Shown here one piece after another: positions 10,293 through 21,700 of a stretch of DNA of 64,000 bases. Location: positions 5,299,592 to 5,363,591 of the forward strand of contig CM060466.1 of the NCBI GenBank assembly GCA_030544235.1, read 5' to 3'. The DNA comes from Lepturacanthus savala. Lineage: Eukaryota; Chordata; Actinopteri; Scombriformes; Trichiuridae. The translations under genes were made by a program, and so were the position numbers. A model generated the notes under the pieces. That model was given only the letters and a program-made list of their open reading frames with translations. It was not told where the DNA came from and did no database searches. The number at the start of each line of letters is the position of its first letter. The stretch's first letter is position 1.

Positions 10293-13200
10293 CTTAAGTT
10301 TTATAACACTTAGATTTTTATAATCTAATCTAATCATGTAAGTGATTTAGATTACGGTAAATCAAAAATTCTCTGTTCTCAGATTTTGTGGGAAACATCC
10401 AGTTTATTATTCTATTTTTCAGGTTGTGTTGAAAACAAATAACATAAAAAACACAAATGGATTTTAACTCTTCACAAATCTGAAACACAGAAGTACTTTA
10501 TTTTGAAAAGACCCAGGTTCAGCGTTTGTTAGCTTGACTCAGCTGATCAACGACTGAATTTACAATAAAAAAAATTAGAGTAGATGATGTAAAACAGCTG
10601 TTTGACAACCTCCACGTCTTGTTCCTCTCAGTTGAAGCTGTTAAACCTGCTGAACCTGAACCTGTTGAACCTGTTGAAGCTGTTGAAGATGTTGAAGATG
10701 TTGAAGTTGCACCACAGCAGCTACATGAAGACGACCAGCGTAAGTTCCACTTATTTCCAGGCTTTATGACTGGCAGCTAAACAGGAAATCGTGAAAAAAC
10801 TGCAGATTGTAACAAAGCTCCTGTTTTCTGTTCTCGTCTCAGTGGCTGAAGATGTAATCCCTCAAGTTCCTGAAGGTAAAAAGGATGACGTGCTACATAC
10901 TCGTGTCATTTCAGTAGATTATCATGAAGGAGCGAGGTTCAGTAACACCAAGATAATAACTGAGACGCCTCCTGCTGGAGACAGAGCTGCATCATCTGGA
11001 GCTTTATCCTCTATATATGATGCATTAAATATAAGTTATATATGAGTCCAGTGGATCTACAGCTCTGGAATAAAATAAGAAACCACTGCATTTGTTTTCT
11101 GAAATCAGCATCTCTACATGTATTCCAGCTATTCCATTCCAGCGTCCGTTTAATTCCAACACATTAACATCTCAATATGCTGAATAAAATCACCCAAGAA
11201 CAACGGTAAAGACTGTGGAGAGCATGAAAGCTGGGATTAAAATAAGGCTTATTGCACCAACTATTGATTTCTAAACTCTTCTTAAGTGGAAACGTTACTA
11301 TTATGTTGTTTAAAATGAATTCGATCTTATTTCTTTGCATTGTTGGAGGTTATTTTCTGCAAATAAATGCTCTGAACGATGATATTTTTGGGGGAAATGT
11401 TGTCAGTAGATTATAGACTCAAACAAAAATGTTCCTTTTGCCTAAACACATACCTATGGATGGATCTATTTCCTTGGTAGTGATGTGGTCGTCTCTTTTC
11501 TGCAGGTCGTTTTGTGAAGTGTCCCAACGTTTGGACCAGTCATAGAAACGGCTGCTATCTGTACGTCACCTCTAGCCAAACCTGGGAGGCTGCTGCGGTA
11601 ATTTACAACTTCAAGATGTGAAAAAACAACATGTTTACATGCTAAATCCTCCATTAACACATCATTAATATTAACACGTGTGTGCGTGCAGGCTCAGTGT
11701 AGCAGCATGGGAGCCACCTTGGCTGCTGTCCATGATGCGTTTGATTACAGTTTCCTGCAGGATATGGCCAGAGGGCATTTTCATCAAACCGCCTGGATCG
11801 GAGGGTTCAACTTCCAGGTGAGACCATAAATGACAAGTTTGAACGAGGTTTACTGGTCAGAACATTCCTATCTCAACATTTTAAAATGGTACGAATCAGG
11901 ATTTAATGTGATGTGATGGCAGCACCTTTAATGATGCTGGTGTGTCAGATAAGAAGCAGGATTGTTTCACCTTTTTAATGGTTTATTTACATCATCAGCT
12001 TCTTTTGAGGCATCTGGAATCTTTAGGTTTGATGAAAAGTTGTTCACCTCTCAGCGGGAGGTAGGAGACAAATTGTTGTGGCTCATGATTATGAATCCAG
12101 CCTTTAACAAAGGTGTGCCACAGGGTTCTATAATAGGACAACTTTCATTCATTCGTTTTTTTGAGACCATATAGAGGAAAATGTTAGAAACAGAACTACA
12201 GAATCAGCCCAACAATGATTTCTCATTGTATTATGGACTATTGCAGAAACGTGTTAAAAGTTTATGATACTTACATTTAGTTTAGCAAGATAATCTTCAC
12301 AAGGGAACACCACTTTTATCATTTTGAAGTGCACGCTGCAGAGAAGCTGTTTGTGGAGGCGACTCTAGACCACCACAGCTGAACTGACCAATCACATCCC
12401 TGGAAGTTCACGTAGACGCGATGCATAGCCAGGATTTATTGGAGGTGAAGTCATATCTACGTATGCAGAAACATAAACTAGGCTTAAGGTGGAGGCTAAC
12501 CTAGAGGGTAAGCTAACGTTAGCTTGGACTGGGTTAATAACTCAGTCCACGGTTACTGCCGGTGTTTCGGATTAAAGAGTGACCATGTCAACTGGTGCCC
12601 TTCAGTCAAATGGTTGCTCATAGTGATGAGAGCCGTTGGAAAAACAAACAGAAGAGTCTAGAATTTACTAAACAAAATAAGAGAATATACTACAGGAGTA
12701 ATGCTCGGTTGGTCTGGGGAGGCTATGGACCATTTAGCTACACCAACAGATGATTGTTTATCATACGGAGCCTAGCTGCTACCTCACTGAGCCTCCAGGT
12801 CTAGCACAACATTAGATTTAATACATGAACCATTATCACTAATGGAGACAGAGGAGGAACTAAACATTCCATAAAACAGGGAAAACGAGGCAGAATGTTT
12901 CAGAAACAACACAGAAGCTCAGATCATCCATCTTTACTGGCAGAGATGAACCCTGAATACTTCAGGCTTGTAGTTGAGTTCTTGGTAAATGTATGAAAAG
13001 TGCTATATAAATAAAGATTGATTGATTGGTTGGTGTGTCTGCAGGGCTGGAGGTGGATGGACGGCAGCTCCTTCAACTACAATTACTGGTACAAGAACAC
13101 GGTACATTCTATCAGCGGGAACGCGCTGTGCATCCGCCTCAACGCCAAGGGTAAGACTGAACATTCACATCTGTCACTACTCAGCTCCCTTAGCATCAAC

Positions 13201-14062
13201 TCACCAACTATTTTGATAATTATTAATCATTTAGAGTAATTTATAAGAAGAAAATGTCCAAATTCTCTGGTTCCAGCTTCTCTTCTCTGATTATTTCCTG
13301 GTTTCTTTAATCTTCTATAATAATAAACTGATGATCTTTGGGTTGTGGACAAAAACAAGACATTTTATGTTGAATCCTCAGCTTTAATGTACTATAACTA
13401 TTTAAATTACTACTGAAGCACTTCTGGTTAGATGCTATCTGCATTTCGTTGCTTTGTACTCGTGCAATGAGAATAAAGTTGAATCTAATATTAAAATCCA
13501 CATTTTACACCATTTTATGAACTTAATATTTAATTGATTCAATAATCAATGGATAGATGATAAAGTTTATTTGTATGCATAAAATAAACATGGGAAAAGT
13601 AAAAAATACAAAAAATAAATACCAAAAAACAAACAAAACCTGGTTTTATGTTAATTAATGTGCTGTTCCTGGTCAAATTTGACCGTTCCATTGACCTGTT
13701 GAAGCCTATAAAAGTTTTAAGCAAAGTTTCAAAGTGCTTCCTGTCACATGACGTCATCAACATCCTGTTTATCATGGTTTCCAACCCTGACTTGTATATA
13801 TAATATATATATAATAATCCACCCAAAAAACACATTTAATAACCATTAAAATACTATTTTCTGCAAAGAAAATAGTAGAAAATGGAAAGAAATAGATAAA
13901 TAACATGATAGTAAGTGACTATAGTGAAGAGCTGACACTCAAACACACAAACAGAAACAGGATTAACAGTGATTGTTGTTTTCTGTTGCAGACGGATGGG
14001 GCTTTTGCAACCATAACTGTGGTAATGTTCTACCATCTATCTGCATGAAGAAAGCCTGCTAA
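9821..14062 (+). CDS. Secreted C-type lectin with acidic propiece (PRG2-like), complete
   Basis: Seven exons: 9821-9884, 10632-10739, 10843-10875, 11506-11597, 11692-11817, 13045-13150 and 13992-14062. All have GT/AG ends and consistent phase, giving 199 aa. Residues 1-21 form a signal peptide (MKMFLLVVALLGG...). Residues 22-68 are a Pro/Val/Glu-rich acidic segment with VE repeats. Residues 69-199 are a C-type lectin domain with an N-terminal Cys pair (C74/C85), WIGG at 134-137, WRWMDG at 143-148 and the core Cys 102, 170, 186 and 194. No EPN/QPD is present, and WGF stands where WND usually lies, so ordinary calcium-dependent sugar binding is doubtful. An acidic propiece before a mildly basic lectin domain, together with slc43a3 nearby, is the pattern of mammalian PRG2/PRG3 (granule major basic proteins). 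Other fish lectins of the ladderlectin type are the alternative. Assignment to the lectin family is firm and orthology is inferred. Confidence 0.88.
10203..10292. repeat. (GT)n microsatellite in lectin intron 1
   Basis: About 45 GT dinucleotides with one TA interruption, between lectin exons 1 and 2. Confidence 0.95.
11955..13035 (+). mobile_element. LINE pieces inside lectin intron 5
   Basis: At 12040-12170 the plus strand encodes an RT-like piece (NKGVPQGSIIGQLSF). At 12985-13035 a LINE-type 3' tail, aaaagtgctatataaataaa followed by gattgattgattgg, runs straight into the acceptor region of lectin exon 6 (13045). The sequence between (12180-12985) shows no feature I can name. Confidence 0.6.
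13250..13400 (+). repeat. Dispersed repeat copy in lectin intron 6
   Basis: Copy of the family with core aattctctggttccagcttc and cctggtttctttaatcttct, as at 1844, 39740, 49200 and 53935. The rest of the intron (13400-13990) is AT-rich, with nothing recognised. Confidence 0.75.
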
Positions 14063-14317
14063 ACCTGCTGCTGTGGTCTTCATCGTGATCCTTAGCGTCT
14101 AAATACATCACAGGGGTTCCATTTAAGTCTCAGCTTTGAAAACTGTGTTAAAACTCAGATTTAGTGTCTGGATAATCCTGAAATCCTGAAATTATAATCA
14201 GATTTGTGAAAAGGCCAAATGGCCAGCACTGATTCTTATTCTTTGTTTTTTTTTCTTTGGAACACATTTTGTATTAGACAATGAAACACGTGTATTAGTA
14301 AATATATAAAGGTATTA

Positions 14318-14323
14318 AATAAA
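14318..14323 (+). terminator. Polyadenylation signal of the lectin gene
   Basis: AATAAA 256 bases after the stop codon, followed by a TG-rich stretch (catgtttgacctgcagtactgtgtgt). It is the first canonical signal downstream of the lectin stop. Confidence 0.65.
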
Positions 14324-14539
14324 TCATGTTTGACCTGCAGTACTGTGTGTATCCTTGTGCCTCATTACTTCCAGGAAATATGGAACAGAAAAAGAAGTAT
14401 TCAAATATTCAAACAGGAAATCTGAACTACACACACAACTAAACTTAACAGGGGACAGGTTAGGCTCATCGTGGCCAATCAGGAGCTCAAATAAGGGGGC
14501 GGAGCCTCTGAAATCAGCAGAAAGCCTACAAGTTTTCAA

Positions 14540-15110
14540 TGGGATTAGGTTTGGGATTGGTTTGGCCACTCCAGAACTTTAATTTTGTTGGTCTGGAACC
14601 AAGATGCTGCTGGTTTACTGGTGCGTTTGGGGTCGTCGTCTTGTTAAAACTCACATTTCAAGGGTATTTCCTCTCCGGCGTAAGGCAACTTGACCTCTAC
14701 AAGTATTTTGATGTCTTCATGATAAAGAGGAAACAATTTGCCAAAGAACACATCCACTTGTCTAAAGAGAATTGGAGAAACATTTTGAGGACTGAGGAAA
14801 GTCAGATTGTTCTCTTTGGGTCCGAGAACATGAAGCATAGTGCTGCAACCATCATGTTATGGGGATGTTTCTCTTACTATGGTGTCAGGCCTTTTTTAAC
14901 GTAGACCAGGGATCATGGATCAGTTTGCCTATATCAGAATACTTGAAGAGGTCATGTCGCCTTATGCTGAAGAGGAAATGCCCATGAAATGTGAGTTTCA
15001 ACAAGACAACAACCCCAAACACACCAGTAAACCAGCAGCATCTTGGTTTTAGACCAACAACATTAAAGTTGTAGAGTGGCCAACCCAAGGACTTTGACCT
15101 TACTGACGTT
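14540..15110 (+). mobile_element. Tc1-like transposase relic carrying an inverted internal copy
   Basis: 14700-14890 gives a Tc1 catalytic-domain segment (RKQFAKEHIHLSKENW, SQIVLFGSEN, ATIMLWGCFS). 14925-15095 continues with MDQFAYIRILEEVMSPYAEE and FQQDNNPKHTSKPAA, then an EWPTQ segment; all these are Tc1 landmarks. The block at about 14545-14715 is an inverted copy of 14930-15090, so the relic forms an imperfect hairpin with arms of about 160-170 bp. Stops and frameshifts make it inactive. Confidence 0.85.
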
Positions 15111-15119
15111 ATTAAACAC

Positions 15120-15660
15120 ACTGCTATTATCTCGTCTTGGATGTGGAGGAGCAGCGGTTCTACTCTGAGCTCCTCGCAGATGACCGAGCTTCTCACCCTA
15201 TCTCTAAGACGGGGCCCGGCCAACCCGGCGAAGGAAACCCATTTCGGCCGCTCGTATTCGCGATCTCGTTCTTTCGGTCACTACCCAAAGCTCGTGACCA
15301 TAGGTGAGGGTAGGAGCGTAGAATCAAGAGCTTCGCCACGACGGACCGATGCAGAGCCCGCATCACTGCAGACGCCGCAACGATCCGCCGGTCGACCTCC
15401 CGCTCCATCCTCCCCCCACTCGTGAACAAGACCCCGAGATACTTGAACTCCTCCACTTGAGGCAGGATCTCATCCCCGACCCGGAGTCGACACTCCACCC
15501 TTTTCCGGTCAAGAACCATGGATTTGGAGGTGCTGATTCGGATCATATTGAACACAGCTGTATTTTCAATCTGAGTTTTGACTGTAAAAAATTCCCAGTG
15601 TCTGGAAATCTGCAGTTGTACCTCCCCGTTCTCAAAGGAGGCAATCATGGTGTCACTCAC
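15120..15660 (-). mobile_element. Non-LTR retrotransposon fragment (RT C-terminus), minus strand
   Basis: The minus-strand frames give ISTSKSMVLDRKRVECRL, then VGDEILPQVEEFKYLGVLFT, SGGRMEREVDRRIVAASAV and, after frameshifts and a deletion, RLRDRVRSSVICEELRVEPL. This is the thumb and connector portion of a common fish LINE ORF2. It sits between the Tc1 relic and the 3' end of the NLR gene and is inactive. Confidence 0.85.
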
Positions 15661-16200
15661 TTCTCTGCTTCATTCACTCCGGTCCAGATGGTCCAGATGG
15701 ATCATCAGGATGCAGCTGATCCTCTCAACCTCCTGATGTTCTCACTCAGAGATGATCATCACCATCTGATGATGAAGCAGAAACAACAGAAGTGATGAGT
15801 CAGTGTTTGTGGGACTCTTCATCATCCAGGTCTGGACTGGTCATCAGGAGTTTTCCTGCTGGTCTGACCTCATCTCATCTTCTATACCTGCTTATTCCTC
15901 ATTAGGGTCGGTGGAAACATCACTAGTGCTACAGTTGTAATGGGAGATGTATTCTACTGTATTGAGGGAGAGAAAAAGACAGAAAAGACAAGCTGGCTCC
16001 AGATGTGGAAGAACATCTGGTGACTTCAGTCATACTGTATCTAAGCAGGGCTCATTGTTAACGCTGGTTTTATCTTTAAGTGGAGGAAAGCAGCACTGAG
16101 AAGGTTCACCAGGAAATACTCAATCTGTCCTTTGATACCAACTGTGTTGGTATCAAAAACTGATGAAACCAGCACAGACTGATTCCAACTCTCTACTTAC
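15660..16200. other. 3' flank of the NLR gene; SINE scrap at 15868-15915
   Basis: No B30.2 (PRY-SPRY) exon, which often follows the LRRs in fish NLR genes, can be read here on the minus strand. At 15868-15915 (tatacctgcttattcctcat) is an inverted scrap of the SINE tail seen at 33500-33560. Otherwise nothing is recognised. The 3' UTR of the NLR gene may lie here. Confidence 0.5.
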
Positions 16201-18656
16201 CCCAGATACTCCAGTCCACAGTCTGGACTCTTATGAAGATCAGGCATCTCCACGTCTGGTTCATTCAGGTTGTTTTTCCTCAGATTCAGGGTTTTCAGAT
16301 GAGCAGGGTTGGACTTCAGAGCTGAGGCCAGAGAATCACAGCTGATCTTTGTCAAACCACAGCTCCACAGCCTGAATAAAGAATAAATGATGTTACTTTA
16401 GAAGACAAAAGTTCCTGCTTGGAATCATTCACCGTTTCATGATGTGTGCAGAGCTGAAGAAGATTTAAAGTTTAGAGGCTGTAAAGTCAAACAGCTGAAG
16501 CCAACAGGATGCAGGTTAAAAATATACAAATATAAAAGACACAGAGTTCAGAGTGAATTATCTAGTGAGGATGTTTCTGGGTTCTGAGGTTTTAAATGTG
16601 CAGCTCAACACTGTTCTGACACCATCAACGGACTAAACCACAGAAGAAGAAAAGACATTTTTCCATTAAGATCCTTGGTGTAGGCTGTTATCTCTGCAGT
16701 TTATCTCTAAAAGTCTTTACTGGAAAGGGCCTCCTGGCTCACTCCTTTTGGGAGGTGGAGGTCATAGAGGTCATAGAGCTGTCCTCCTTTCCTCCAGGAA
16801 AGCAACATGGGATTTGATGAACATTAAGAGGTCAGATACATGCAGCTGCTTCTCCTACATCAGTGTGGATCAGCATCATGATCCACAGCTTCATGTCTGC
16901 AGTTTAATTTCCTCACCTCAGAGTCTCCAGTCTACAGTGTGGACTCTCCAGAAAACCACACAGCAGCTTCACTCCTGAATCCTGCAGCTGGTTGTTATCC
17001 AGATCCAGCTCTCTCAGATGGGAGGGGTTGGACTTCAGAGCTGAGGCCAGTGAAGCACAGCTGATCTCTGTCAATCTGCAGAGACCCAACCTGAATAAAG
17101 AATAAATGATATAGATAAAAATCCATTCATCATCCAATCAGATGTGATGAGTTTTTAAATGTGTAGTTCAACATTACTATGTCCTCATCAGTGAACTTTT
17201 CCTTCTAATGAGCAGAGTGACTTTCTCATTGTGTTGGTGGATCATCATCATGTGGCCTTCTACACATTCATGTCAACACTGAGGCACAAAACACTAGAAA
17301 ATAAACCGTTTGGCTCTTAGTTGGTTTTATAAATTCACAAATGTCCCTTAACAGGAAAAAGGGTCCCCACCCCTGCTATAAAGTAACACATGGAGTGTCA
17401 GTACCTGCTGTTTCCACTTCATCACTCTGAGCACAGACAGCAGGAAGTGAAACATGGGATTTAATGAACATTAAGAGGTCAGATACATGCAGCTGCTTCT
17501 CCTACATCACTGTGGATCAGCTTCGTGTCTACAGTTTAATGTCACCACAACTGTCACATCATGTTCATCTCAGCACAGAAGTAAAACATGGTGTCTGACC
17601 TCAGAGTCTCCAGTCTACAGTGTGGACTCTCCAGAAAACCACACAGCAGCTCCACTCCTGAATCCTGCAGCTGGTTGTTAGACAGATCCAGCTCTCTCAG
17701 ATAGGAGGGGTTGGACTTCAGAGCTGAGGCCAGTGAATCACAGCTGGTCTCTGTCAAACGGCAGAGACCCAACCTGAAATAAAGAATAAATGATGTAGAT
17801 AAAAATCCATTTATCATCCAATCAGATGTGATGAGGTTTTAAATGTGTAGTTCAACATTACTATGTCCTCATCAGTGACGTTTTCCTTCTAATGAGCAGA
17901 GTGACAGCCAGTAGATGTTTAAATATCCTGAATAATTCACCCTTCAAACAGCAGGTGGAGCCACTCAGTCTATTTAAATTAACCAACTGGAAGCAGAGTA
18001 GCAGCAGTGGGATCAGTAATTTACTGTACAACAGCATTTCAGTTTGTAGCAGAGGAAACATTAAGCTAAATGTTTCCTCTGCTACAAATGATCAGTATCA
18101 TATCAGCTTCATGCAGTTTAATGTCACCACAACTGTCACATCATGTTCATCTCAGCACAGAAGTAAAACATGGTGTCTGACCTCAGAGTCTCCAGTCTAC
18201 AGTGTGGACTCTCCAGAAAACCACACAGCAGCTCCACTCCTGAATCCTGCAGCTGGTTGTTAGACAGATCCAGCTCTCTCAGATGGGAGGGGTTGGACTT
18301 CAGAGCTGAGGCCAGTGAAGCACAGCTGGTCTCTGTCAAACTGCAGTGATTCAACCTGAATAAAGAATAAATGATATAGATAAAAATCCATTCATCATCC
18401 AATCAGATGTGATGAGGTTTTAAATGTGTAGTTCAACATTACTATGTCCTCCAACATTCACATACATTCATGTCAACACTGAGGCACATAACACTGCTGA
18501 TGGGCATGAAGTTAATGATTTCAATTTAATGTATTTAATAATATTTCTGCTACTTCATATTTTGTTCTAAAAGTAATTTGTATTCATGCTTATTTACATG
18601 TTATATTTCTACATTTTAAATGTACAGGATAAATACTTTAATGAAATAATCTATTA

Positions 18657-18723
<67 letters not shown>

Positions 18724-21700
18724 CTACCATAAAAATACCTAAACTACAAACAGTGAACTGACCTCAGAACCTCCAGTCTACAGTTTGGACTCTGTAGTCC
18801 AGAACACAGAATCTTCACTGATGAATCCTGCAGCTCCTTGTGCCTCAGGTCCAGATCTCTCAGATGGGAGTTTTGGAACTTCAGGGCTGAGGCCACAACT
18901 TCACAGTGCGTATTTGAGAGTCCACAGTGAGAAAGTCTGTGAATAAATGAATGAATTTGGTGATGAAACAGTTGGACTTGATTTATTGTGATTCATATTT
19001 CATATTAGTGGATTTATTTTTTCTGCTTTTTAGCAATTTATTAATTTAATACACATTTTATTCAATGATGACCAATGAAGTGATTCCCATACATTCATTT
19101 ATTGGTGGTGGTCACCCATGAGAAAACTATCTGCACTTACTAACTTAAACACTTAGACATTAATTATGCGACGTCACTTTGAAAATGCACCACATGGATC
19201 AATTTACAATGACCCGTGTGGTGCATTCAAGTGCAGTCAAAAACTCTGAAATCAGCATGGCTTTGTATGGCAAAGCACGAGACTTTAAGGTGCATTCAAT
19301 TACACCTCCTTAACTCTGAAATCTATTCTTGATTGGCCACGAAGGTTGTTTAAAAAGAGGAAAGTTTTCTTTTTTCCTTTTAAACAGCTCAACAACATCT
19401 GAGACTAAATATAACGTAGAAAATTAACTACAGGTAAAAAAAAACAATTTTAACGATTACAACAATCTTTAAATCATTTAAAATGTCATCATTTAAAATG
19501 TTAATCACATCTGGACTTACACAGCCTTTCTGCAGTTCTTCACAGCTGGGATCAGTCTCCGTCGACCCCCCTCTGATGTTTTGTACTCACTCAGGTTCAA
19601 CTCATCTAGAACATCTGACATCTGCAGGAGGAGAGCCAGACCGGAGCAGTGGATCTCAGAGAGTTTCTTCTCTGACTTCAGGAACTTTTGGATCTCCTCA
19701 TGTACTGAGCTGTCGTTCAGCTCCATCAGACAGTGGAAGGTGTTGATGCTTCTGTCAGGAGAGATGTTTTTAGTCTTCATCTTTTTCAGGTTGTTGATGA
19801 TTCTCTGCATGGTTTCTGGCCTGATCTCTGTCTGACGCAGCAGGCCTCCTAAGAGCCTCTGGTTGGAGGGCAGAGAGAGGCCATGAAGGAAGCGGACAAA
19901 CAGGTCCAGGTGGCCGTTTTTACTTCTGAGAGATTTCCTCATGACATCCTTCAGGAAGACGTCCAGAGATGGGAAATGATCATTACTGTCAGATGGGGCA
20001 GCATTTAAAACAACAGACTTTTTAAGTAAAATCTCTGTTTTAGATTTCCCCAGGAAGTCCTCCAGTACTTGTGTCTTCCTGGTCTTGTAGCAGTGCATCA
20101 TGTAGACTGCAGCCAGAAACTCCTGAACGCTCAGATGAACAAAGCTGTAGACGTTTTTCTGGAAGATCACACTCTTTCTTTTGAAGATCTTGTTACAAAC
20201 TCCTGAGAACACAGCAGCCTCTGTGACATCAAGACCACACTGCTCCAGGTCTTCTTGGTAGAACATGATGTGTCCTTTCTCCAGTTGTTCAAACGCCAAC
20301 CTCCCCAGCTTCAGAAGAACCTCCCTGTCACCCTCACCATACTTGATCTTCTTCCTCTTTGTCTGGAGCATCAGGAAGTGTGAGTACATGTCAGTCAGGG
20401 TCTTGGGTAGTTCTCCTGTCTGCCCTGTTGTCAACATGTCCTCCAGAACTGTAGCAGTGATCCAGCAGAAGACCGGGAGGTGACACATGATGTAGAGGCT
20501 CCTGGAGCTCTTGATGTGCGAGAGGATCCTGTTGCACAGATCTTCATCTCTGAATCTCTTCCTGAAGTACTCGTCCTTCTGGTCGTCAGTGAAGCCTTGT
20601 ACTTCTGTGACCCTGTCGACACATTCAGGAGGGATCTGATTGGCTGCTGCAGGTCTGGAAGTTATCCAGATGAGAGCTGAGGGAAGCAGATTCCCCTTGA
20701 TGAGGTTTGTCAGCAGCCCGTTGACTGAGGACTCCTTTGTGACGTCAGACACAACCTCCATGTTCTTGAAGTCCAGTGAGCGTCTGTTTTCATCCAGGCC
20801 GTCAAAGATGAACAAAGCTTTGCAGTCGGGGTCAGTGAGCTTCTCTGCTGTGAGCTTCTTTAACGCTGGATGGAAAACATGGATCAGCCTGAGGAGACTG
20901 AACCGTTTATCTTGGATCAAGTTCAGCTCCCTGAAGGAAAGAGGAATCAGCAAACTGATGTCTTGGTTTTCCAAACCCTCGGCCCAGTCCAGAGTGAACT
21001 TCTGCACTGAGAAGGTTTTTCCAACGCCAGCGACACCCCTGGTCACAACAGCTCTGATGTGCTTCTGTTGGTCAGCTGAGATTTTAAAGATGTCGTCACA
21101 CTTGATCGTCATGTCCTGGACGGGCTTGGAAACTGTCTCCAGCTGCTCCACCTCATGTTGATCAGCCTCTTCACTCAGCTCCTCTGTGAGGTGGACGTCA
21201 GTGAAGACCTCGTCGAGGAGGGTTTTACCTCCTGCTTCATCAGTTCCTTCAGTCACATGTTCACATGTGTTCCTCAGACTGATCTTCTGTTCATCTGAAT
21301 CTTCCTGCAGACCACTTCCTGCTGAAAGAGAAGAGACAAAGGTAGAATTAAACAGAAACATGTGTTAATGGTCAGTATGGTAGAGGGAGGTTCCTGTCCT
21401 GTTTTCAGAGACCAGGACTTCAACACATCTTCAGTCTTACTTTGTCCAGAGCTGCTCTGACTTCTGGATTGTTGTCCACACTGAGGACAGGAGGAGTCTC
21501 CTGATGAAGCAGACTGGTCCCAGTAGGAGTTGATGCACTGTCTGCAGAACCAGTGTCCACAGATGGTGGAGACTGGATCCTTCAGGACGTCCTGACACAA
21601 AGAACAGCAGGACAGCTGCTCCTCCACAGAAACACCTCCCCTATTCCTGTCTCTGTGGACATGAAGACAGATTTTATGACTCACGACATTAGAGTTCTAT

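Noticed and set aside
16163..18263. Plus-strand open frames over the LRR region
   Set aside because: They mirror the minus-strand LRR exons and have no family match.
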